Of a stretch of DNA of 64,000 bases, positions 47,701 through 62,700 are shown in pieces (position 1 is the first letter of the stretch; each line of letters begins with the position of its first letter). This DNA is from UBA9715 sp964553375 (lineage in GTDB: Bacteria > Actinomycetota > Coriobacteriia > Coriobacteriales > Eggerthellaceae), in the NCBI GenBank assembly GCA_964553375.1, contig CAZKKN010000001.1, forward strand, positions 1-64,000, read 5' to 3'. The notes beneath the pieces are model-generated. The model was not told the origin of the DNA. It searched no databases and saw only the letters and a program-made list of their open reading frames with translations. Both the position numbers and the translations under genes were made by a program.

Positions 47701-50700
47701 ATGCTGCCCATCACCAACGCGGGTAACCGTACGGATTACACGCAGTACTTCCATACCGGTCCCAGCAGCAGCTACGACCGCATCACCAGCGTTGACTTCA
47801 CGCTGGCTACGGCCGAGCAGCAGCACTTCACCCGCAACACCTATCAGTTCCGCGGCTGGATGGAGCGTCCTAACGGATCCGACACCATTCAGGACGTGCC
47901 TTACACCGTGAAGCCCGGCGTGGGCGAGGATGCCACCACCAATGTATATGCATTGTGGTGGAAGGAGCTCACGCTGCCCAGCGCCATCTTCAAGACCTAC
48001 AACGGCCTGCAGCAGACGGCTCTGGAGGATACGGCCGATGACGGCTATAGCATCCGCGGCAACACCGGCACCGATGCGGGCAAGTACACCATGACCCTCA
48101 CGCCGGATAGCGGTTACCTGTGGCCCGATGGCACCAGCACCGCCAAGACGGTGGAGTGGACCATCCTGCCTGCCTCCCTCACCGTGGTGACCCAGGGCGC
48201 TGCCGGCGTGTACAACGCCAAGGCCCTGCGCAACGCCGCCGGCGCCGCTGTGAGCGGCCTGCAGAACGGCGAGACGGTGGGCATCTCCGGCACCGGCGAG
48301 CAGACGGTTGTTGGCAAGTCCCAGAACTTCTTCGAGGTAACCTGGAACGACAACTCCCGCAGCTATGTGGATGCCAGCAGCGTGGACGAGAACCATCCCA
48401 ACGGACAGGTGTCCACGGTGCCCGGCGCTGGCGCAAGCGGCTACACCGCCAAGGCGAACAACTACGTGATAACCGGTTGGAACCTGGGCGAGCTGTCTGT
48501 GACCAAGCGTCCCATCACCATCCGCGGCACCCAGGCCACCCGCGAGTTCAACGGCAGCGAGCAGGAGAGCACCGAGGTAGAGATGCTGCCGGTGGGCGAT
48601 CCGGATGCCGGCTTGGTTGACGGCCAGGTGGTTGAGGCCTCCTACAGCGCCAAGGGTATGGACATAGGCACTTACAAGGGCGCCTTCCTGGCCGACCCGG
48701 TGATCTATGCCAGCAAGACCAACCGCACCAACGTGACGGGCAACTACGACATCACAGTGCAGACCGGCACCCTTACGGTGCAGGCCAAGAGCATCGCCAA
48801 CCCATCCATCCGCCTCACCAGCACCACCACGGTGGACTTCGGCGGCAAGCTGGTCGTGTCGCTGTACGACGATGCAGCCAAGCTGCCGCTCACCGAGGGC
48901 CACCACTTCAAGGTTGCCTGGTACGACTACAACGAGGAGACGGGCAAGGTTGAGGGCAGTGCGCTGCTTGCCACACCCACCCAGCCCGGTAAGTACGTTG
49001 CACGTATCACCGGCTCCAACAACTACGCGGAGAGCCGTGACGAGATATTCACCATCAACGCGTACGACCTGGATGTGGCTAGCACGTGGATCACGCTGGA
49101 TGGCACCACCGACAACGCGAGCTACGAGTACAACTTCGAGAAGCAGGTGCCGCAGGTTTCCGTGCGCGCCACGCCGGGCAACCGCATCAACATGCTGGTT
49201 GAGGGCAAGGACTTCGACGTGGTGTACACCGACTCCGAGGGCAACGAGGTTGCCGAACCCACCAATGTGGGCACCTACAACGTGTCCATCGTGGGCAAGG
49301 GCGGCTACACCGGCACCGTGAGCGCCTACAAGGGTGCTGGTGCCACCGACGGCCTGTCCGACAAGGAGATGGCCTTCGACATCCATGCTGCGGACATCCG
49401 CGTGACCAACCCGGTGATCGGCACCAAGAAGTACACCGGCGAGGAATTCACCATGGACGACCTGGCCCCCAAGGCCAGCCATAACGGCCACAACCTGACC
49501 CGCGGCGACGCCGCTGGCGAGGGCGTGGACTACACCGTGGAGATCACCCCGCAGCCCGTGCAGGAGATCCGCCAGTACACGGCCACATTCAAGGGCCATG
49601 GCAACTTCACCGGCGAGGCGCGTGTGAACTTCAGCGTGGTAAGCGCTGTGAACGCTCGCGACATCGCCGATTGCGACATCACCGTGACCCCGCAGACCTA
49701 CACCGGCGAGGCCCTGACCACCACCGTGCGCGTGAGCTATCAGGGCACGGTGCTCACCGAGAACACGCATTACCAGCTCACCTACAGCAACAACACCGCT
49801 GCCGGCACCGCGGCCATCGTGGTGGAGGGCATCGGCGCTCAGTACACCGGCGAGGTGACTGCGGACTTCCAGATCAACCCGCGCAGCCTGGCCGATTGCA
49901 CCGCCGAGCAGCTGGAGAACCAGCTGTACACCGGCAGCTCCATTGAGCCGGAAGTGGCCGTGAGCTACAACGGCAAGGCACTGAGCCGCGGCAACGACTT
50001 CGGCGTGACCTACGTGAACAACGTGAACGCCGGCGTGGCCACCGCTCGCGTGCGCGGCATCGGCAACTTCACCGGTGGCATGAACGTTGGCTTCATGATC
50101 GATGAGGCCCAGCTGAGCTACGCCAACCCGAAGGCCGGCAACGTGGCCTACACGGGTATCGGTGTGGAGCCGAAGATCACCGGCGCCTACAATGGCATCT
50201 CCCTGGTGAAGGGCACCGACTACACGGTGACCTACGAGAAGGATCCGGATTGGACCCCCGCCGAGGGCGAGGCCGACGAGCGCAGCCTTGATGCCGCGGG
50301 CAAGCCCGTGAAGGAAGGCGGCTACATCGCCGTTATCGCTGCCGTGAGCGGCGGCAACTTCGAGGGCACCGTGCGCAGCCCGTTCCTGGTGACCAAGAGC
50401 GACAAGAGCGCCATCAAGCTGGACGGCTGCACCATTGAGGTTGAAGAAGGGCCGTTCGTGTACAACGGCAAGGCCCACGAGCCCAAGGTGAAGGTGTATC
50501 GTCCCGGCACCCTGCTGGAGATTGGCTCCACCGAGTACGCCGTAAGCTACATGAACAACATCAACGCCGGTGAGGCCACCGTGACGGTCACCGCTGTGGG
50601 CGCCTCCGTTGAGGGCTCCAAGACCGCCGGCTTCACCATCACCCCGCTTGACCTGACCGACAACCCCAAGGCTGGCGCCACCATAGAGCCTGCGGTGTAC

Positions 50701-53700
50701 ACCGGTGCGGACATCGCCCCGAAGATCACCCTGACCTATGCCGGCCTGGAGCTGGGCACCGAGAGCTACAAGGTGATCAGCGGCGAGCTGGTCAACGTTG
50801 GCAGCCACGACGTGGTGCTGCAAGGACGCGGCAACTACATGGGCACCGTGAAGGCGACCCAGGTGATCACCGCTCGCAGCCTGAAGGACGAAGGCGTTGA
50901 CATCAACGTGGCCAACGCCGTGTTCACCGGCAGCGCCATCACGCCCACGGTGACCGCAACCTTCAACGGCACTACCCTGGCGGCCGGTACGGACTACGAG
51001 GTGGTATACACCGCCGCAAGCGACACCGCTGTGATTTCCGGTGGCCTGCCGCGCACGGCTGGTGTCTACAAGGCCACCTTCACCGGCGCGGGCAACTACA
51101 TGGATACCCGCGAGACCCAGTTCCGCGTGCTGTCCCAGGCCGAGGCCGAGGGCCTGATAGACCTGGAGAAGGCGACCATCGTGGTGCTGGACACCTGCAC
51201 CTACAACGGCCATGAGCAGAAGCCGGCCATCGAGGTGCTGGTGGACAACAAGGTGGTGGATCCGAAGAACTACACCATCACCTATGGCAACAACGTGAAC
51301 GCCGCGACCGATGCCACCATCACCATCAACGCCACGGGCACCGAGGCCACGGGCAGCTACAGCACCACCTTCGAGATCGCTCCCGCCAGCCTGGGCGCCA
51401 GCACCATCCGCCCGCTGCCGAACTTCACCTACGACGGTTCGGCGAAGACGCCTGAGGTGACCGCTTACATGGGCACCGAGGACGATCCCACCGAGCTGGT
51501 GGAGGGCAAGGACTTCGAGGTTGTGTACAACCGCAACATCAACGCCGGCACCGCCAACGTGATGATCACCGGCAAGGGCAACTACGACGGTTACAACACC
51601 GCCCGCTTCACCATTGCCAAGGCGCTGCTGGAGGATGCGCATCCGGCCGTGACGCCTGTGGTGGGCAACACCACCGAGGCGCAGACCCCTGTGACCAGCG
51701 CCTCCTATGCAGGCAAGGAGCTGGTTGCCGGTACGGATTACGTTGTGGAGTTCCGCGACGGCGACAACAACAAGATTGAGACGCCGTATCTGTTCGCCAC
51801 CGCCGGCCAGGCGTTCCGCGCCATCTTCAGCTGCCCGGCCAGCAGCAACTTCACCACGGCTAACCCCGATGTGCCCATTGAGGTGATCTTCACCGTGGCC
51901 AACCGCGACGACGCCATCCCCATCACCGATGAGCGCGTGACGGTGACCATAGATGCGGACGACCTGGTGTACACGGGCAAGGCGCTTACGCCCAAGGTTA
52001 CCGTGGTGGACAGCGGCACCGAGCTGCTGCAGGATGTGGACTACACCCTGAGCTGGGACAACAATGTGAACGCCAGCACCGCCGAGGCTCCGGCCAAGGT
52101 GACCATCCTGTCCAAGAGCGCGCCGTACATCGGCAGCCGCACCGAGACCTTCCAGATCGCGCCGCGCGCTATCAGCGAGGCAACGGTTGAGGGCAGCCAG
52201 CTCACCTACACCGGCAGCCAGCTGGATCCGCTGGCCTTCAGCTACAACGGCCAGGGCCTGGTGAGCGGTACGGACTACACCGTGAACTACGCCGACGGCG
52301 ACACGAACGCCGTGGCCAACGGCAGCGCTGCCGTGACCGGCATCGGCAACTTCACCGGTACGCGCACCGTGCCTTACACCATTGCCAAGGCAGACCTGAA
52401 GAACACCACGGCCAACGCGCAGAACCGCGTGTACAACGGCAAGGCCGATGCGCCCGTGGTCACCGTGAAACTGGGCGAGTTCACCGTTGATCCCAGCGAT
52501 TACACGGTGAGCACCAGCGGTGTGAACGTGGCTTCCTACGCGGCTCTGATCACCGCTGCGGCCGATGGCAACTTCACCGGCACCGCCACCGCGGTGTACA
52601 GCATCACGCCTCGGTCCATCGGCGGCGCGCTGATCAGCATCCCGGACATCGTGGCCGGCGACGAGCCGCAGCCCACGGTGATCGTGGACGGCATAACGCT
52701 GGTTTCCGGCACGGACTACACCGTGACCTACGCCGGCGACATGAACGCCAAGGGTGCTCAGATCACCGCCACCTTCACCGGCACTGGCAACTACACCGAT
52801 GTGAACACCTTCACCTTCAATGTGTCCGACCAGGACGTGCTGATGGATATCACCGATGAGGACCTGTTCACCATTACCGTGGATGCCAGCGGCCTGACCT
52901 ACGACGGCAACGCTCAGCGCCCGGTGGTTACCGTGATGCCCGTGGGCGCCGGCGCCACCGCTCTGGTGGAGGGCGACGACTACACGGTGAGCTACGACAA
53001 CAACGTGAACGCCGGCACCGATACCGCCAGCATCTCCATTGCAGGCAAGGGCAAATACACCGGTACCTACACCGGCAGGTTCTCCATTGCCCCGGCCGAC
53101 CTGAAGGACGTGCTGGTGAGCAAGATAGACTCCGTGACTTACGACGGTCTGTCGCATCAGCCGGAGCCCATGCTGGCCATCAGTGGCAACCGCCTGGTGC
53201 CCGGCACGGACTACACCTACGAGTACCAGCAGCTGGGCACGCGGGTGAACCCGGTGAACGCCGGCAGCTACGACATGGTGGCCACCGCGGTGAGCGGCGG
53301 TAACTTCACCGGCACCACCACTGGCGCGTTCACCATCGGCCAGCGCGACATCACCGACGCCATCCCCTACACCAGCGATGTGAGCTACCCCGCTGGCGAG
53401 ATGCAGAGCCTGGATATCGTGGAGATGTCCCTGGTCCTGGATGGCCTGAAGCTGGCCGAGGGCACGGACTACGAGGTGTCTGTGACCAACGTTCAGGGCG
53501 GCGAGGTGTCCGCACTCACCGGCGAAGAGGGCAGCTACGTGTACAACGCCCGCTTCACCGGCAAGGGCAACTACACCGGCACCAAGAACAAGACCTTCAA
53601 CGTAACGGTGACCGACAGCACCAAGCCCAAGCCCACCAACCTGGAGAAGGTTGTGGTGACCGGCGAGTACACCTATACCGGCAGCGCCATCACGCCCACC

Positions 53701-56700
53701 TTCGCGGTGTACGACACCAATGGCGACCTGGTGGCCAACGACCCGAAGAACTACACGTACAAGTTCAGCGATGAGGATCCGGAACATGCGGCTGCAGGCG
53801 TTGCCATCAACGCCGGCCCGAAGATCCTGGTCATCGTGACCGGCCAAGGCCAGTACCAGGGGACCATCCTCTCCGGCAACTTCGAGATCAAGCCGGCGCA
53901 TATCGCCCTGGCTGAGCCGTCCATCGCCAACGCCGTGGTGGGCACCGAGGGCGCGGGCAGCGTGAACGCCGTGTTCAATGGCGCTACGCTTGTGAAGGAT
54001 ACGGACTTCACCGTGGCCTACACGCCCAGCGAGCTGACCACCGCGCGTCAGTACAAGGCGGTCGTTTCCGGCAAGGGCAACTTCACCGGCAACGCCACCT
54101 GCTACTTCACCCTGACCGAGACGGCCCCCGAGGGCGTGAAAGACATCAACAACCCGGATGACAACATCTTCGTGTCCATCGCTTCGGGCAGCGTGTACGA
54201 CCGCACGCCGCAGACGCCTGCCGTCACCGTGAAGGACGGCGAGGAAGTGCTGGTGGAAGGCAGCGACTACACCCTGGGTTACTCCAACAACACCAACCGC
54301 GGCACCGGCAAGGTCACCGTGACCATGCGCGGCGATAAGTACATCGGGTCCAAGACCTTCGACTTCGACATCGCCCCCGCTTCGCTTGCCGGCGCAACGG
54401 TGACGGTTAAGGACGCGGTATTCACGGGCACCGAGCTTTCGCCGGAGATCTCTGTGACCACCGCGGGCGGCATAGTGCTGCAGCGCGAGGAGTTCACCTA
54501 CGCTTACACCGGCACCATGCCCACGGGTTACACGCCGGGCGGCAACAACGCCCTGCGCGTCTCCAGCAACTCGAATAACTTCGACAACGTGGCAAACGGC
54601 ACGTTCAAGGTGAACCCCACCGGCATAAGCGGCATCACCGTGACGGCCGGCAAGGTGGCCAACACCACCACCGAGCCCACGCTGAACGCCACCTTCGGCA
54701 ACTACAAGCTGGTGAAGGGCACCGACTACACGGTGGACTTCAGCAAGCGCGTCACCATTGTGGAGGGCAAGGAATACCAGATCATGATGAACGCCGCCGG
54801 CAGCAACTTCTATAACGACTGCGGCGACGCCGGCAACGAGGGCAAGAAGGTCAACTACGGCGTGACCGCCACCGACGACGTGTCCATCGTGCCTCAGAGC
54901 TTGAATGGCCAGGCCGGCGAGACCGAGGGCTCGCTGCCTCCGGGAGTCACCGTGAGCGGCAGCCTGACGCCCAACCCGTCCATGAACGCCTACATCGATA
55001 GCGCCACTTACAATGGCTCGCTGCAAACGCCTAAGGTTCGCCTGCAGCGCTTCAACGACGCCACCTTCAAGTACGAGGACCTGGAAGAGGGCAAGGACTA
55101 CAGCGTTACCTACAGCAACAACCTGAACGCCGGTAACGCCACCGCCGTGGTCACGGCCACCGGTGCTGGCTACAAGGACGCCTTCACCATCACCTTCGCC
55201 ATCGCCAAGGCTCCCATCACCTACGCGGAGATCCAGAGCCAGAACTACAAGGCTGCGGAGTTCACCACCACCGAGGTGCACAACATCGCCAGCGTGCGCA
55301 GCGGCGACATGGTGCTGCAGCCCGACCAGTTCACCGTGGTGGCGCCTGGTGAGGGACAGCCCAAGTGGCTGAACGCCGGCAGCTACGCCGTGACGGTGCA
55401 GCCCACCGCCGCCAGCAACTACACCGGCAGCATCGATACCGCATTCGTCATCGTGCCGCTGGATCTGGCCAAGCTGAAGAACATCAAGGTGGTCATGAAC
55501 CCGGCTACCTATAACTACCGCGACGGCGAGGCGATCGATCCTGAGAACCTGCCCGAGGCCGAGCGCGGCAAGCCGGTGGTGACCTACACCGACGCCGCCA
55601 ACAAGACGGTGACCCTGAGCGCCGACACGCCGGATTACCTGCCCGCGCAGTACAGCAACAACATCACGCCGGGCGATGCCACGGTTACCGTGACCGGTAC
55701 CGGCAACTACCGCGGCACCGTGAGCGGCACCTTCAAGATCGTGCCGACGGACCTCTCCAGCGATTCCACCGTGAACGTGAAGCTGGCCTACGACACCACG
55801 GCCTTCAACGGCCGCGAGCAGAAGCCCGGCGTCACCGTTACCCGCGGCGACCGGACGCTGGTCCAGGGCACGGACTACACGGTGGAGTACGCCAACTGCC
55901 TGAACGCCGGCAAGGGCGAGGTCACCGTGAAGTTCCAGAACAAGTACGCTGGTTCCATCAAGAAGACCTTCGATATCACCAAGGTGAGCCTGGACACCGT
56001 GAGCACGTCGCTCACCGAGAGCTTCGTGTACAGCGGCCAGCCGTGCGACCCGGGCTTAAGCCTGCGCCTGGGCACCTACGTGCTGAAAGAGGGCACCGAC
56101 TTCAGCGTGGCGTGCACGAAGGATGGCACCGCCGTTGACCTGAAGACGGGCATCGTGGAGCCGGGCACCTACACCCTGACCATCCCGGCTGTGGCCGCCG
56201 GCAACTTCACCGGCAGCCTGGTTAAGACGGTTACGGTGAACAAGGTGGCCATCACCGGCGTTACCTTGGAGAAGGCCACGGTTGGCTACAACAACGCCAA
56301 CCAGGTGCCCGTGATCGCCAAGGTGAGCACCAACAACGACGCCGCTGGCACGCCCACCTACGACGTGACGTACCTGAAGAACGGCGTGGAGGTGCTTGCT
56401 GCGGATATCAAGGATGCCGGCGAGTACACCGTGCGCGTGACCGGCACGGGCAACTACGAGGGCGAGCGCGACGCCACCTTCACCATCCAGCCCGTGAACA
56501 TCTCCGCCGGTGTGTTCAGCGTGACCGACGTTACGTGGAACGCCTACAGGAACCATGCCATTGAGCCGCCCATCACCCTGACGGCTGGCGGCCTGACCCT
56601 GGAGCCTGTGGTGCGCACCCGTGAGGTGAGCAGCTGGATCGAGAGCATCCCGGCCGCCGAGCTGGCGACCGCTGGCAAGGACTTCGACGTGACCTATGCG

Positions 56701-59700
56701 CTGGTGGACGACGGCACCGCCACCGCCAAGCTGGATGCCAACGGCCTGCCCGCAGGTGTGGGCACCTACACGGTGACCGCGCGCGGCATCAACAACTGCA
56801 TCGGCAGCACCATCGCCAAGCAGTTCAAGGTTGTGAGCAACCCGCTCACCCAGCTCACCGATAGCAACGTGGGCGTCATCTCCCCGCGCACCTACACGGG
56901 CGAGGCCCATAAGCCGGCTATCGAGTTCCTGGGCCTGGGTGGCAAGACCATGGTGGAAGGCACGGACTACACCGTTGAGTACCTGGATAACATCAACGCC
57001 GGTACGGCCCGTGCAGTGGTCACCGGCAAGAACGACTTCAGCGGCTCGGTGATCCGCGAGTTCACGATCAACCGCGCGCAGCTGGCCACCGAGGACGTGG
57101 CGAGCATCGCCGACCAGCCCTTCGTGGAGGGTCAGGCTTGCGAGCCTGCCGTGGTGGTGACGCGCGATGGCCGTTCGCTGGTCCAGGGCGTGGACTACAC
57201 CGTGACCTACGAGGGCAACAGCGCGGCAACCGAGATCGCTAAGGCTGTGGTCACCGGTATTGGCAACTACGACGGAACCATTGAGAAGAACTTCCGCATC
57301 GTGGCCGCAGAGCCCGAGGACATGCTGCTGAGCGATTGCACCGTGTCCCTGAGCCAGACCACCTACACCTACGACCGCACGGCCCATGAGCCCACCGTTA
57401 CCGTGAAGCATGGCAGCGGCCCCAGTGAGCTCACCCTGACCCAGGGCGACCACTACACCGTGGCCTACAAGAACAACGTGGATGCCGGCACCGCCACCGT
57501 GGTGATCAGCGCCGTGAGCGGCAAGCACGTGCTGGGCAGCACGCAGGCCACCTTCACCATCAACCCGGTGAGCCTGGCCGATGCCACCATCACGGGCATC
57601 CAGGATATGACCTACAACGGCAGCGAGATCCTGCAGAACTTCACCGTGACCAAGACCTTCGGCAGCACCGATGTGGCGCTGGTGAAGGACACCGACTACA
57701 CGGTGAGCTACCGCAACAATGTGGATGCCGGCACCGCAACCGTGATGGTTAAGGGCGCGGGCAACTACACGGGTGAGAAGTCCGTGGACTTCACCATTAA
57801 CAAGCCGTCCATCTTCAGCGCGGACTTCACGCTGGATGACGACCTGACCTACAACGGCGCCGAGCAGGAGCCGGGCATCACCGTGGGCTTCAACAGCGCC
57901 GTGGCCGATCCCAGCACCTACACGGTGAGCTACGCTGTGGCCGCCGAAGCCAACGGCGCCAAGCTGGGTGCCACGGGCAAGCCGCTGAATGCCGGCAACT
58001 ACACCGTGACCATCACGGCTGGCGAGTTCGGCAACTTCCAGAAGGGCACCAGCCGCACCTTCAGCTTCACCGTGAAGCAGAAGAGCATCAAGGACGCCAC
58101 GCTGGATATCCCGGCCGTGACTTACGACGGCACGCAGCGCACGCCTACGGTCACCGTGAAGCTGGGCGATGACACCCTGGTCGCAACCCAGGACTACACG
58201 CTGAGCATGCCGGCCGTGATGACCGACGTGAACAGCTACAACGTGACCGCAACCGGTACCGGCAACTACTGCGATACCACCGCTGCCTTCCCGTTCGTGA
58301 TCAATAAGGCGAAGCTGAGCAGCATCGCGATAGACAAGATCGCCGACCAGCCCTACACTGGCAGCGCCATCACGCCTGCCGTGACCGCCAAGCTGGGCGA
58401 CGTGGCCGTGCCCGGTGCCGCCTTCGCTGTGGCATACGCGGACAACACCGAGCTGGGCACCGCTACCATCACCCTGACGGCCGACCCGAATGGCAACTTC
58501 GAGGGCACCGCCACCACCACCTTCAACATCGTGGCGGCCAGCCTGGCTAAGGCCGAGGTGCTGGCGAGCAACGTGGCCCTGCCCGAGAACGCAGAGACCA
58601 TTGAGCCCAACGTGAAGGTGAAGCTGGGCGAGAAGCTGCTCGCAGCCGGCGACTACACGCTGAGCTATGCCACCGCAGGCGACGGCGCCACCCTGAAGGA
58701 CGGCAAGCCGGCCAGCGTGGGCACCTACACCGTGACCGCCACCGGCAAGGGCAACTACACCGATACGTCTGCTGCCGCCACCTTCCAGGTGACCGACACG
58801 CCGCTGACGGACATCGAGCCGCTGATCGCCGGTGTGGCCGACGAGCAGCGCGTCTTCAAGAACGCCGCCTGGGAGCCCGCACTGGTGTTCGCCACCGGCG
58901 CACCTTCGCTCACCCCGGCCTACACCGAGGGCGAGGGCGACGACGAGGTGCTGAAGGGCGACTACACCGTGGCTTACGCCAACAACGTGAACGCGGGCAC
59001 CGCCACCATAACCGTGACCGGCATCAATAAGTACACCGGCACCAAGGTGATACAGTTCACCATCAGCCCGTTCGGCATCGGTGATGGCAACGTGACCGAT
59101 GTGGCCGACCAGGTTAAGACCGGCAGCCAGATCACCCCGCCCGTCACCGTGACCGCTCTGCCGGGCGGCGAGGGCACGGAGCGCCTGACCTTGGTTGAGG
59201 GTACGGACTACACCGTGACCTACGGCGCCAATAAGGAGACCGCAGGCACCGTTACCGTGACGCCCATGGGCAACTACACCACCACCGCCGAGGTGGGCGG
59301 TACGTCCATCGTTAAGAACTTCCAGATAGTGGAGCCCCAGGCCGATGACATCGATCTGGCCCAGGCAACCGTGGAGCTGTTCGAGACCTTCGCCGACGGC
59401 ACCTACAGCAAGCCGGTGACCGACAGCACGTACCGCTACGACGGCACGGCCAAGACGCCTGCTGCCAAGGTGACCGTGAACGGCACCGTGGTGGATGCCA
59501 AGTACCTGAAGGTTGAATACAGCAACAACACGCAGGTGGGCACCGCCACCGTGAAGGTGACGCCCGATACCGCGGCCATCAGCGACGACGAGACCAACGG
59601 CATCGAGGTGCCGAACATCCTGGGCTTCGCCACCAAGACCTTCAAGATCAACCAGAAGGCCGCAGCGGATATCACCCTGGTGGTGGATCCCATTGCCGGC

Positions 59701-62700
59701 ACCTTCACCTACACCGGCAGCGCCATTGTGCCGGCCATCACCGTGAAGACCGACGACGGCCGCGTGCTCGCTGAGGGCGTGGACTACGAGCTGAGCTTCA
59801 GCGACAACGTGAACGCCGGCAGGGTCACCGTGACCGCCACCGGCATAGGCGCTTACGCAGGCGCAACGGATGGAACCCAGACCTTCACCATTGGTAAGGC
59901 AGACCTGGCCGCTACTACTGTGGATGCCGTAGCGAAGGGCACCTATACGGGTGCTGCCCAAACGCCGGGTCTGACCCTTACCTACAATGGCAACGCGGTG
60001 AGCGCCGATCAGTTCACCGTGACCTACGCCGTGGACAGCACGGTTGAGGGCAACACCGCCGCCCTGAAGGACGGCAAGCCGGTGAACGCGGGCACCTACA
60101 CCGTGACCGCTACGGCCGAGGCGGATGGCAACTTCGCCAACAGCAACTCCACGACCTTCGTCATCGATCCGGCCAACGTGGCCAGTGCCACCGTGGTGGT
60201 CACCGACCGCACCATCCCGGCCTTCGAGAGCGAGGATCCCAACGCCGTGGCGCCGGGCGTGGAGCCCACCATCGTGGTAACCGACCTGCTGGGCAACACC
60301 CTGGTGAAGGGCACGGACTACACGGTGATCTACACGCCCATCAGCGGCAGCCTGAACAACGGCCTGCCCAATGCCGTGGGCGAGTACGTGGCCACCATCG
60401 TGGGCCAGGGCAACTACACCGACCGCAAGCAGAGCAGTAGCTTCAACCTGTTCGATGAGAGCTTCGAGCTGCGCGACATCAGCGGCAGCGACTTCCTGGT
60501 GTCGCTGGCAAGCGGTACGTGGGTATACACCGGCCAGCCGCATACGCCGGCTGTCACCGTGACCGATGTGGCCAACGGCAATGCCGCGCTGACGCAGGAT
60601 ACGGACTACTCCGTGACCTACAGCGGCAACACCGCCGCCGGCGTGGCCAAGGTAACCGTGGCAGGCATTGGCGCTGCGAACCTGACGGGCGTGAAGGAAC
60701 TCACCTTCACCATCGCTCCGCGCAACTTGAGCGACGTCACCGTGGCTCCCGTGCCCGACGCGCCCTACACCGGCAGCCAGATCACGCCCAACGTGAACGC
60801 CACCTATAACGGCGTGGGCCTGGTGCCCGGCACCGACTTCACGGCGGCCTATGGCACCAACACGGCCATCGCTGCGAACGGCGGCACCATAACCCTCACG
60901 GGTATGGGCAACTACACCGGCACGCGCACGGTGAACTTCAACATCACCGGCATAAGCCTGTCCGGCGCGCAAGTGCTGGCGCAGGATCAGGTGTACGACG
61001 GCACGCCCAAGACGCCGCAGGTCACCGTTATGGTGAACGGCAAGGCGCTGACCGAGGGCGTGGACTTCACCGGCGTGACCTACACCAACAACACCGAGGT
61101 TGGCCAGGCTACCGTGGCCGTTACCGGCATGGGCGCCTACACCGGCACCGCCACCGGCACCTTCAACATCACCGCCGAGGGCGACCCGGATGCCGACCGC
61201 ACGGACATCAGCGGCGCCACCCTGGTGGGCCTGAAGGCTCTGACCTACACCGGCGCTGCGCTTGAACAGGGCGACTTCAGCGTGATCTGCAACAACGTGA
61301 AGCTGATCAAGGACACCGACTACACGGTGACCTACCAGAACAACGTGAACGTGGGCACTGCCGCTGCGGTGATCGTTGAGGGCATCGGCGCCTACAAGGG
61401 CTTCGTCACCGGCAGCTTCCAGATCCTCCCCATGGATATCTCCAAGCTGGCGGAGAACGGCGGCAAGCTGGCGATGGGCAGCCTGAAGGCGACCGACCCG
61501 TCCACCATCCTGACTCCGGTTGTGATGGCCGAGCTGAACGGCAAGGCGCTGATCGCCGGTACGGACTACACCGTGACCTATAGCGACACGGTGAAGGAAG
61601 CGGGCGACTACACTGCCACCGTTTCCGGCATGGGCAACTTCACCGGTAAGGCCGAGCTGCCGTTCACGGTTCTGGCTGCCGATGCCACTGCCAAGAACAT
61701 CGCCGATTACCTGGATGCGATCCAGCCGGTGGTGTACAAGGGCAGCGCTTACGGTGCAGAGATCCTGAAGTTCTACGAGATGGTGGAAGAGACCCAGACC
61801 GTGGATGGTGTGGAGACCACCGTTGAGGTGAAGAAGGACATCACCAGCAGCTTCGTCAAGGGCACCCACTACGATGCCGTGTTCACCAACAGCACCGACG
61901 CCGGCGTGGCCAGCGTTACCGTGACCGGCATGGGTGACTACGTGGGCAGCGTGACGGTGAACTTCAGCATCCTGCCCTTGGCCATCAACAGCACCGATGT
62001 GGTTAAGAGCTTCGCTCCCATCAGCTACACCGGCAGCGCGCTGAACCCGCAGCCCAAGATGACCTACGCGGGCACCGACCGCGTTGAGGGCACGGACTTC
62101 ACCGTGACCTACCCGGCGAACATCGTGAACGCCGGCACCTACATGACCACCTTCGTGGGCAAGGGCGCTTACACGCGCACCGCCAGCACCACCGAGGGCG
62201 CAGCCGACACGGTTGAGTTCACCGCCGCCGGCAACTTCACCGGCAGCGCGGACGTGCAGCTGGTGGTGTCTAAGGCCGATATGGCCAACGCCACCGCCAC
62301 CGTGGGTTCGCTTGAATACGACGGCGGCGCGCTGGATCCCTCCAGCGTGACCAACGTGGAACTGGGCGGCGTGGCGCTTACGGCCGGCACGGACTACACC
62401 GTGACCTACGCCAAGAAGAACGACGACGGCACCACCACCCCGGTTTCCGCTCCCACCGATCTGGGCACCTACGTGGCCACCTTCACCGGCGCGGGCAACA
62501 ACTTCGACAGCTCCACCAGCACCACCGCCGAGTTCAAGGTGATCAGCAACTCCGATGTGAACAAGGCCATCAAGCTGTCCGAGCTGGAGATAAACGTTGA
62601 TCCCGCGACCGGCGTGTTCAACGGCAAGGCGCATACGCCGCAGGTCACGCTGACCCGCGACGGCGACCCGGTGACTGATCTGGTTGAGGGCACCGACTAC

